The notes below the pieces were generated by a model. The model saw nothing but the letters and a program-made list of their open reading frames with translations. It was not told the DNA's origin and searched no databases. The position numbers were made by a program, and so were the translations under genes. Of a stretch of 64,000 nt of DNA, positions 32,309 to 41,900 are shown piece after piece. Numbering within the stretch: position 1 is the stretch's first letter; the number at the start of each line of letters is the position of its first letter. This stretch comes from Taxillus chinensis (taxonomy: Eukaryota > Streptophyta > Magnoliopsida > Santalales > Loranthaceae): the NCBI GenBank assembly GCA_023512835.1, contig CM042092.1, forward strand, positions 46,156,400-46,220,399, given 5' to 3'.

Positions 32309-33522
32309 AGGAAGGAGAGCTGCTGGCTTGCTGCCGGAGCGTCGTGCGTGGGGAAGACAACGTCTAGCGTGGAAGCAAGAGCTGGAGGACGTTTTCAAGG
32401 TAGGGGTTCTATCTCACCTGGTCTGTTCCGGGGTTAGGCCCTGTGTAGAGGGTTTCTCGAGTTTCCATTGATATTGTTATATTATTTATATGTAAAATCA
32501 TATAGGTGTGACCTCCTATATGAATGTTGGCCTTCAGTGGCGTTTTGGTGTGATTTCTGAGGTTGGGTGGTTAGTGCATGTTAAGTGTTCGATAAAATGC
32601 CTATGTGAATATGCCGTGAATGTGTGTATGCTCGAACGTGTTTGAAATAATGCCTGTGAGGCTATGCATATTATGTGTTTGAAATAATATCCGTGTGGTG
32701 GGTTTGTGAGCCTGTGAATATATGCATGCTAAGTGTTCGACGTTATTCCCGTGTGACTAAGCATATTAAGTGTTTGATGTTATGCCTGTATGGCCTTATG
32801 TCTTTGCGTGTTTGCTTGTACACCTGGGTTGTGGAAGCCTGGGACTGTTTTGTGTTAGCTTGTGAGGTCGTGGAAACTATGCCTGAGAGGTGGTTAAACT
32901 ATTTGCCTGAGAGGCGGTTAAATCATTGGCCTGAAGAGGCGGTTAAATTACTTGAATCATTGGCCTGAAGAGGCGGTTAAATCACTTGAATCATTGGCCT
33001 GAAGAGGCGGTTAAATCACTTGTGGTTAAAGTGTTAGCCTGTGTGAATGTAGAAATGATTGTATTTTGCTGGTGGTTTGTTATTATATCTGTTGGAATGT
33101 ATCACGACACCGCACTCGTACACATGTCATGTAGATGCTAGGAGCATGGGATGGGTTGGGGAGACATGATCCCTAACTGAGCCGTGGTTGCTCACCCCTC
33201 CTACTTGTGGTGTGTTTTCTTGCAGGAACCTACAGGCGTTAGGTGGGAACACCTAGGTGGAGGAGTTCCGTTTTGTGGCTTTGTTTTATGTTATGTAATT
33301 TGTGTTATGTAATTTCGTTGAGGCCTTGTAACCCCAGCGGGGAGATTCTGTAATGAAGTTTGAAACATAATAAAGGCATGTGGTTTGAATTTAATAATTA
33401 TGTGATTTTGGTCTCTGAAAATAAAATGTGAAGTGTATGTTGTATCCTACCCCTTTATCCAAAACCGGGTAAAGGGAGGGTCACGTTCCGGTCTCCTCGG
33501 GTTGGAAAACCGGGGCGTGACA
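31585..33522 (+). repeat. 3' LTR of the outer element, complete
   Basis: At 1938 bp this is the full-length LTR. It has hairpins at 31892-31918 and 31995-32016, paired palindromes at 32150-32171 and 32187-32208, TCTATATAAGG at 32218-32228, a (GA)n run at about 32275-32306, the GAGGCGGTTAAA repeats near 32882-33026, and AATAAA at 33369-33374. Its last block from about 33110 matches the inner LTR end (GCTAGGAGCATGGGATGGG). Confidence 0.9.
32150..32228 (+). promoter_or_regulatory. LTR core promoter with paired palindromes (outer 3' LTR)
   Basis: The two ATCAAAAC-TACGTC-GTTTTGAT sites start 37 bp apart, and the second ends about 10 bp before TCTATATAAGG. The TATA box is well formed. Because this is the downstream LTR, any transcription would run rightwards out of the element toward LINE-B and NAA25. 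Confidence 0.65.
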
Positions 33523-34720
33523 CCACCTTTTGGGAAGCGCACCACATTGAAATCCCCCTCAAGACACCACGTCACCTCCTATCAGTAGTGCAGAATGGAA
33601 AGCTCATCCCACATTAACCTCCTATCACTTGCAAGATGAGGTCCATATACCCCTGAGAACATCCACATATGCTGGTCCCCAACATTCTTATACTTGCTAA
33701 ACACAGAAAACTAACACACAACATCATCTAGCTTGTGAACAATGTGGTTATCCTACATCAAAAGAATGTCACCGGATGCCCCCACAGAGCCATGATACAA
33801 CCAATCCACAAAATGATTCCGCTACAAAAGTTTCATGATGTCTTTTGTCACAATCTCTAACTTAGTCTCTTGCAAAAAAAATGATATTAAGTTTTCACTC
33901 CTAGAGAAAATTGCTAATGTAAATGCACTTTGCCCGATCATGGAGCTCCCTTACGTTCCAAGATAGGATTTTCAAACTCATTGGTCTAACTCAAGGTCCA
34001 CCCTAAGAGCTAGACCAATCACTTTCCCTAAGCTAGAAGTTCGAGAAACCCTTACATCATAATAAGAGGCAAACCTTTTTAGCTCTCTCACACTGTGCTT
34101 GTGGGCTGTTGAGTAAGTGAGGCAACAACAAGCAAGATGTCTAGTTTTGATATCCTGCAACAAAGCAGAGTTAGCGAGTTCGAAACCATCATAATTCACC
34201 CCCACACCTTACTAATGGCTTTATGTATCCGTAATACCCACTCTGACTCCAATAGGTAATTCGAGGCAGAAATGTTGCAACAAGACTACCCATAGAGAGC
34301 ATTGATAAGTGGACCAACAACTACTAGAGGCTGAACCTCAATAGCCTGGTCACCCAGCTGATCGTCCCCAAACAACACCACCATTGCACCATTAGATGCA
34401 AGTCTGTCCTCCCTTGCCTTTAAAAAGGAAACAACCTCCTCCAGACTAGTCACAACCACCCAGGGAAGCGTTGCCCACAGCTTTTGCCCTCATTAATCAA
34501 GAGGCGCAAACCAATCCACCCATGAGCTCCGCGGCTAGTAGGGATGAAGAGTGTCCCCTTGGATCTGGAAGGGCTGACGGCAAAGAATAATAGAAAGCTT
34601 CCATTCTGGTTGCGCTGTAGTTGAGCCAGAAAGACCGAAAGAGCGAACCTCGAACTGGGCAAGAGAAAGGCTAACCATCTCTAGTAGAACACAGATTTGA
34701 GCTAGGACACAACAAGCTTA
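33523..34720 (-). pseudogene. LINE-B, 5' half: ORF start and endonuclease
   Basis: On the minus strand from 34720 there is a region with a F-I-P-T-S-R-G-A-H-G-W segment, then R-E-L-K-R-F-A-S-x-Y-D. The apurinic-type endonuclease follows with L-Q-E-T-K-L-E (about 33870), M-F-S-G-V-Y-G-P-H (about 33660) and G-x-x-M-W-C or N-V-V-R-F-P-like sequence (about 33560). The same motifs occur in the intron LINE at 39660-40030. It joins the 3' half at 16512, with the reverse transcriptase middle missing, so LINE-B had an internal deletion before or during the large insertion. Confidence 0.75.
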
Positions 34721-35056
34721 TTTGGTATGGTGGTATTATTTTTAAAAATAGGATTATTTTTAAAAATAATGGGCCCGATAAATTTAAAATTATTTATTAT
34801 TATTTATAGGTAAGATAAATTTATTAAATTAAAATCGCACATAATAAGTGTACGGAATACGAAATTACAACACTAAGACAATAATCCGTTCAAAAGGAAC
34901 AATCACTAACATCTCAAATGGAAGAAAAACAACCGCTCGAAGCATACGACCAATCGTCCAAATAATGTAAAAAAATATAATAAAGCTCAGCACCTGGCCT
35001 CTCCCGATCATTAAACACATGCGCATTCTCTCCTGCCAAATATTCCCGATCAAGCA
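34721..35056 (-). pseudogene. LINE-C 3' end fragment
   Basis: Minus-strand translation of 35053-34870 gives IWQERMRMC and following residues, matching the end of the L1 ORF2 as seen in the other copies here (L-W-Q-E-R-N-A-x-V-F). The tail TAATAAATTTATCTTACC (minus strand, near 34800-34820) is an L1-like 3' end. Bases 34721-34795 are A/T-rich, with a TTTGGTATGGTGG start typical of plant MITE-like sequence. Confidence 0.6.
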
Positions 35057-35400
35057 GTTCTATGTTGCTTCATAGTCGAGTAAATCTCTCCACTGAATCA
35101 GCACCTCCATCATGCTCGGTGGGCCCATCGAACTTGGGCACTCACCTTCTAGAGAATTAGGCTCTAGCACAATTTCTATATCCTCAATCAATGTAGGTGG
35201 CAACAATGGGGAGAGTGGATGGTCGCCAATAACCTGACGTAGCTGGGACACATGTAACACTGGGTGAATCATTGAGGAAGGTGGCAACTGCAAGTAATAC
35301 ACTTCTTCATCAATTCGCTTGATAATTTCATACGATCCAAAATAGCAAGGGGATAGCTTCCCATTCTGCCGTTGCGCCCATAGTTATTAAAGGCGTAAGG
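35057..35400 (-). pseudogene. Chromovirus integrase tail and chromodomain fragment
   Basis: Minus-strand translation shows KLSPCYFGSYEII, then YYLQLPPSSMIHPVLHVSQL and, after about 40 residues, EVLIQWRDLLDYEAT. This is the GPY-like tail and chromodomain (E-V-L-I-x-W-x-x-L-x-x-x-E-A-T-W) of a gypsy chromovirus unlike the one at 19469-28349. It is a 340-bp isolated fragment abutting LINE-C. Confidence 0.75.
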
Positions 35401-35455
35401 CGTACTCAATGCACAAGGTGCCAAAAAAGTGCGGACATGAGGAAAGCAAGGCGCG

Positions 35456-35497
<42 letters not shown>

Positions 35498-35498
35498 A
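35456..35498. repeat. Compound (CA)n(TA)n microsatellite
   Basis: About 12 CA units are followed by about 9-10 TA units. Confidence 0.95.
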
Positions 35499-35991
35499 TA
35501 TATTTTAAATATTTTTAAGTAAAAAAATTATTTCTTTCTTTACTAAATAGAAATTATGCCTTGATTTGTATGATATATCTAGAGAAAAATAAACATATGA
35601 AGGATTCTATTCAAAAATTAATTCCAATGTAATTTTAAAGATGAATGCATGACTAACATATTAATAATTTAATATTTAATAATAGTATTATTTATTTTAA
35701 ATATTTATAATGTTAATGTAAAAGTTACAAATTAAAATAAATAAAGTTATTATTTATTTGTTATAATATCAAATAATAGACATTAAAAAAAAGAAAGGAA
35801 AACTGAACAACTCTCTTCTCTTTTCACGGCGGATTGCTGGGAAAAATGAAAAACAAAAACAGAGTGCTCTTGGGAAGCGTTGCGTTGACGCAGGAAAAAA
35901 AGATAGGAAAAAAAATCAGAGCAGAGAATTGACAGAGGAGACGTGAACGAGAAAGAGTGAATAGTCAAAAGACACAACGTCCAGAGACGCG
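35499..35991 (+). promoter_or_regulatory. NAA25 upstream region and 5' leader
   Basis: Bases 35499-35780 are A/T-rich with no gene. A pyrimidine stretch CTCTCTTCTCTTTTCAC at 35810-35826 resembles the Y-patch of plant TATA-less promoters, and TGACGC occurs near 35885. The purine-rich stretch 35890-35990 is the likely 5' untranslated leader. No clear TATA box at a suitable distance was found. Confidence 0.45.
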
Positions 35992-38900
35992 ATGGCTAGA
36001 GAAGACGCGATTTGCGGGATGGCTGGTGGCATACCAGAGCGGCGGATTCGGCCGATTTGGGACGCCATCGATTCACGGCAGTTCAAGGCCGCTCTCAAGC
36101 ACTCCCAATCCCTACTCACCAAGCATCCCAACTCTCCTTACGCTCTTGTATGCATCTCTCTATCTCTCACCTATATATGTATATGTATATATATACACAT
36201 ATATTAATTCCACATTTCACCACCTTAGACTAGAGCTTGAGCTTGCCCTTTGTTAGTTTGATGTTCATGGCCGTTTGTTTAGAAATTTGTGTATTTTTGG
36301 AATCGGGTGCTTTGTAGTGTATTTCCTTTTAACGGTTTTAAAAATTATGCATACAATTGTAATTCGCGGGGGTGCTTGTAGGCTCTTAAGGCTCTTATCT
36401 TGGAAAGAATGGGGAAATTGGATGAGGCGCTTTCTGTTTGCTTGAGTGCGAAAGAGCACTTATATCAAAATGCGTCCATCTTAGTTGATGATCTCACGCT
36501 CAGCACTTTGCAAATTGTTTTCCAACGCCTTGATCGCTGTAAGCAAGAAAATGCCCCCGCTCTCTCTATCTTCTGTGTTATATTATATTGAACTCTATAG
36601 CGATGATTGATTTTTTTGGGCCGGCCTGGCATCACACGTTCCTTACTTCTGTTGCTCAGTGGATCTGGCTACAAGTTGCTATGAGCATGCTTGTGGGAAA
36701 TTTCCGAACCACTTGGAATTGATGATGGGGCTTTTCAATTGTTTTGTTCGCGAGTACTCGTTTGTAAAGCAGCAACAGGTTCCATAGTTCTCTTGCACCA
36801 TTTCTTCATTCCTGGTCTGTGTGTTATGAGCAAGCAGCACTAAGTTTGGTATTCACAATGTTTTTCCTTCCCTCCAATGCCAGACCGCTATCAAGATGTA
36901 CAAGATTGTTGGTGAAGAAAGATTTTTGCTCTGGGCTGTTTGCAGCATTCAGTTGCAGGTTCTACCAAATCCAACCCTTATTTTGCACTAGTTTGAAATT
37001 TTATTCTGCTTTACCCATATCTTAGGAGTGAGGGATGGGATTTTATATCAATGTTCTAAAAAAAATGCTAGGCTTGATTTTTGCTCTGGGCTGTTTGACA
37101 AACCACTGATTCGTATAACTAGTTCCTTGATAAATCGGAATTGGATGGTGCAATTGTGACATGTGTGGTATGTGTGTAGATTGGTTGGCAAATGATGCAT
37201 CACAGATTGTTAACTACTTTTCATGTTATGATTCGGCTCCAACTGGTCTCTACCCTCTTTTGGTTGTAGATGCCTTTGGTGTTCCTTTTCCTTGTATTGT
37301 CCATTTGTAGATTGTTTCTTTCTTAGGGTTTTGGTTTTTCCCCTTTGAAGTTTGAACCCTTGGCTGTAAACAAAAAGAAAAAGAACATATCTATACATTA
37401 GTGAAAAAAGTCAATAAAAAAGGCCACCTAGACGGTCAAACTAATCATCTAGATGGCCGTTTTCGTTCATTGATATAGTTTTCTAGAATTTTTTGTTTTT
37501 GTTTTTGTTTTTGTATTATCTAAGACATTATTGGAGCCATCACTGTCATTTGTAGAATAATGGTTTTACATTAATATAACATTCATAGGTTATATCTTAT
37601 GAATTTGTATTATTTCCGTTGTTCAAATATATTTCAAGTTCACGTGAATAGCTAACACAATAAAAATGGATAACAAAAAGCTAATGATAGCTGTAAAAAT
37701 ATCATTATTTGACAATAGTATACACATATATCCAGCTGTTTTGTTTTGTTTTTTTCCCTTCCCCAGACTGACATTTAATAGACCAGCACCATCTCCTTAC
37801 AACTTAATTGCATATACGCTTTCAAAGTTGTTTTCCTCTCTGGTCTCCGTTGTTTGTTTTATTAGAATAAAAATAGGGGGGGACCGGGAGGTTAATGGGT
37901 ATTGAATGACTAACCTTGGCCAAAAGAAATTTGGAAGATTCCTGATTCTCTTAGGCCAATTTTTACAAAATTGACATCGATGCCAGGAGATCTCACAACT
38001 TTGATAGAACCATTTTTTTTTCCCTTGTCTGGAAGATTATTGCCCCACTTGTTGTTTGTTAGGTATTTTGTGGTGGTGGGGATGAGAAGCTGTTGCTCTT
38101 AGCAGAAGGTTTACTTAAGAAGCACATTGCTTCACATGGCTTGCATGAGCCAGAAGGTAAATGAAATTTATTATTTATCTCTTATATTTTGAAATGTAAT
38201 TTACTTAAGAAACACATTGCCTCACATGGCTTGCATGAGCTAGACAGTAAGAAATTTATTATTATCTCTATTATCTTTTGAAATTAGTCAGAGACCTGTT
38301 GTATGCTATTCTGAAGCTAATCACTTCATTTAAATGTTCATGTGCTGCAGCTTTTCTTGTTTATATATCTGTATTGGAACAGCAAGCTAAATTTGGGGAT
38401 GCGCTTGAAATTCTCTCTGGGAACTTAGGATCCCTTCTAATGATTGAGGTTGATAAGCTACGCATTAAGGTATTTTCTGAGCTCTTCTTAAGTAACATAT
38501 ACTGTTATTTTGTTAATATGTGTATAGATAATTTATCAATGCACATAAGTATCTCGTGCTTCTGAGCTTATTTATGTGCTTTTACAATTCTTACTGTCTT
38601 TCATCTCCTTTAAATCAAAGATTATCTTAAGAAGCATTTCTTCACATACATGATATATATCATTGATTCACTAGCCATAACATGACATAAGATTTTGTTA
38701 CTCTTCTTTTAATTCAATATCCTTTCCTGTAGGTGTTTTTCTCCTCACTTGTAATGTTTATTATTATTATTATTGTCAATTTTTTTGTTTTCCTTGGAGA
38801 GCCATTTCGAAAAATAAATACCTTTTATGTACCTGTAAATATCATTAATTATAGTATATTATTGGATATTATTACAGTTATTATTATTTTGGAAATTAGA

Positions 38901-41900
38901 GTATATTATCATGATGTGACTCTATTTCGCGTGACTCTTGCTCGTTCTGCAATGTGGTTTCGGGCTCCCTCGGTATCATGCGGGAGGCGTTCGATCCGAT
39001 CGTTAGTGCGTCTGTCAACTTGTTTATTCGGGTGCGGCTATGCATTGGCGAGTAGGGCTATTGGTTTGTGGTTGATGCTTGCGTCGTTCCTGGGGCGCCG
39101 TCTACACAGCCTCTCCCGAAGTCTCCTGTAGTGTCCTCTCCAGTGTCGCCGCTTGCTTCGCCGCATCTGGGCAGTGGGTTGGTGGGCTGGTGCTCCTCTC
39201 TTCCTTTTTTGAGGGCGTTTTCCCCTCTGCAGGTTCCCGCTGTTGGTGGGGGCATGATTTCCTGGGGGCCACCTCGGCCATGGCAATTTGAACCGGGTGA
39301 GGGCAATCGTGGCCCTTCAGTTGGGGGAGATGCCCAGCCCGCTAGGGTGTGGGAGGGTGTCCCTCAGGTCGGGGATGGGGGTGTCTGCGTTGAAGTTGTC
39401 TTTGTGGGTGGCATGGGGGTTGGGGATACTCTATTCCAAAGTGAGGGTGGTACCTCTGGGAGTTGTTGTCCCTCCTTTTCGAAGATAGGGGAGGGTGTTT
39501 CTGCTCTTGTAGGCATGCTGGTGGTGCACAAGGAGGCTTCTTTGGGTGCGACTGCTTTTGGTATGTAGCCTCTGGCAGCCGTTGGCCCACTTATTGACGA
39601 ATCTGACCGGGTTTTGCGGCAGCACAAGGCTATCGGTAAGGTGTTTGGGGTAAACTATGAGGGATTTGAACCTGCCATCATTGCCTTGCTGTAGGAGATT
39701 GAAGCACAACATTTGGCCTAGAAGGCTGCTACTGTGCGCCCTCGTCATTATACGAGCACTAAGTCTAAAGGTGTGTGAGCTTGCCTCTTCTGTTAACTAT
39801 GATGCAGGGTTTGTTAGGCCATTTAGGGTGGGGATGGTGACTAGTTTGGTGCTTCGGGGGGATTTTGAGTTAGTGTAATGAGTATAAAACTTCTTTCTTG
39901 GAATGTATGGCCCTCAACTTGCCAGTGATCGTTGTTTGATGTGGGATGAGCTTTTGGGTTTGCACAATTGGTGGGCATTGCCATAGTGCCTTCGGGGGGA
40001 TTTCAATGTGGTGCATTTCCCTTTAGAGAGGATGCGTTTGATAGGATTCACTCCTTCAATGATTGGGTTCTCAGAGTTTATTGATGACTTGGATTTGATT
40101 GATCCTTCGATGGTTGGTGGGGCTTTCATGTGGTTTAATGATTGCGTTGCGCTGTCCTTTTCTTGGCTTGATCGATTTTTGCTATCAGTTGATTGGGATG
40201 GGCAGCATGTGCATCTCTGTCAATTGAGGTTGGGTAGATGGGGTTTTGATCATTTCCCGGTTCTCTTGGAGTGTGGTCCATCTATGTCGTGCCCATGACC
40301 TTTTTGGTTTGGGAACATGTGGCTCATGGAGGGCTCTGCTTGCTTCCAAGTTGAAACTATTGAAGGGGGACCTTAAGCTTTGGAATGCCACAGTTTTTTG
40401 CCAGGTTAGTATTTGGAAGCATATCTGTTGGTGGATTTAGGAGCCCTTGATGAGATGCTTTGCTTCGGTCGTTGTCGGGAGAGGAGAGGGGGCGCTAGGC
40501 TATGTTGGCTTCTTCTCTTGAGCGCTTGCTTTTGATGGATGAGATTTCTTGGCGGCAGAAATCTCAAGCCTCTTTGCGAGAGAGACAAGAACTCCAAGTT
40601 CTTTCATTGTATGACTAACTCTCACCGGACTACCAACTCCATTAGCACTCTTCGCATTGATGGTGCTCTCTTGACTTGTCAAGAGGTTATTCGTGCTCAT
40701 GTTGTGCAGTTTTATGGGTCCTTTTTTCGTGTCGTGGCTCGCCCTCGCCCTCTTCTTGATGGGGTCCAGCTTGATGTTCTTTCGGAGGAAGATGCCGCAT
40801 GGCTTGAGCGCTCCTTTGCGGAGGAGGAGGTGGAGTTTGTGGTTTGGGGCTACAACGGGGATAAGGCCCCTGGTCCGAATGGGTTCCCCTTGGCATTCTT
40901 TAAACGTTGTTGGGATGTGCGGTGTGACATCATGAGTGTGTGCGCATAGTTTTAGGAGTATTGTAGGTTTGAGCGGAGTCTTAATGCTACCTTTCTTGCC
41001 CTCATCCCCAAGCATCCGGGTGCTATGATCTTACAGCTTTCCGGCCTATTAGTTTGGTGGGCAGTTTATATAAGTTCTTGGCCAAGGTGCTCGCTAACCG
41101 GTTGAAGGCTGTTTTGGGGAAAATTATTTCACCATCTTAGAGTGCATTTGTGTCGGGTCGCAAGATTTTGGACTCGGTTCTCATTGTGAATGATTGCCTT
41201 GATAGTTGGGTCAAGGCTGCCCTTTTGGGAGTTCTTTGTAAGCTGGATCTGGAGAAAGCTTATGTGACCATGTTTATTGGGGATTCCTTCTGTATGTTCT
41301 TCATCGATGTCGCTTTTCGGCCAAGTGGCAATGTTGGTTCTCCTTTTGTATATTCATTGCTTGGTTTTCGGTTATTGTGAATGGAAACACTTGCGGGTTC
41401 TTTTCGAGTTCCCGGGGTCTCCGACAAGGGGATCCATTGTCTCCTATGCTTTTTGTCATCGTGATGGAGGCCTTTAGTTGCGTGGTGGGTCGTGTCTTTG
41501 GCAGGGCTTCTCTATGGTTCTCGGTGGGCCGGATGGGAAGAGGTTCACTTATCGTTTCTCACCTCCTTTTTGCCGATGATACTCTATTATTTTGTGAGAT
41601 GGATCAGGGGCAACTTTTCCACTTGCACTCTCTTTTCATTTGGTTTGAGGCTGTTTTGCGATTGAGGATTAATCTCAACAAGTCTTCTTTGGTTCCTATT
41701 GGGGATGTGCCTCGTTTGGGGGAGCTAGCTGACATTTTAGGGTGCTGTATTGAGCAGTTGGCGCTCTTGTATTTGGGTCTTCCTTTAAGGGCTCCCTTTA
41801 AAGCTGTTACTATTTGGAACCTGGTTATGGAGAGGATGGAGTGTCGTTTGGTTGGGTGAAAGCGTCTTTACCTCTCCAAGTGGGGCTGCCTCAGTTTTGT

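Larger units (their letters stand above)
16987..33522 (+). mobile_element. Outer non-autonomous LTR retrotransposon (LARD-like)
   Basis: LTRs at 16987-18331 and 31585-33522 share most of their sequence. Both start TGTAATGACC and end GGGCGTGACA. A primer site follows the first and a polypurine tract precedes the second. Without the inserted chromovirus, the interior is about 4.4 kb and holds only a short gag-like frame. No protease, reverse transcriptase or integrase is seen. The right flank CCACC (33523-33527) matches CCACC at 16508-16512, left of the adjoining TRIM rather than at the left LTR edge. Confidence 0.8.

Noticed and set aside
38200..38289. A genuine extra exon between exons 5 and 6 of NAA25
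   Set aside because: The second copy lacks an acceptor at its left edge, and exon 5 joins exon 6 in frame with family-like sequence without it.
39068..39590. Proline/histidine-rich frames on both strands as a possible host exon
   Set aside because: They lie inside LINE-D before its endonuclease, and exons 6 and 7 of NAA25 join in frame without them.
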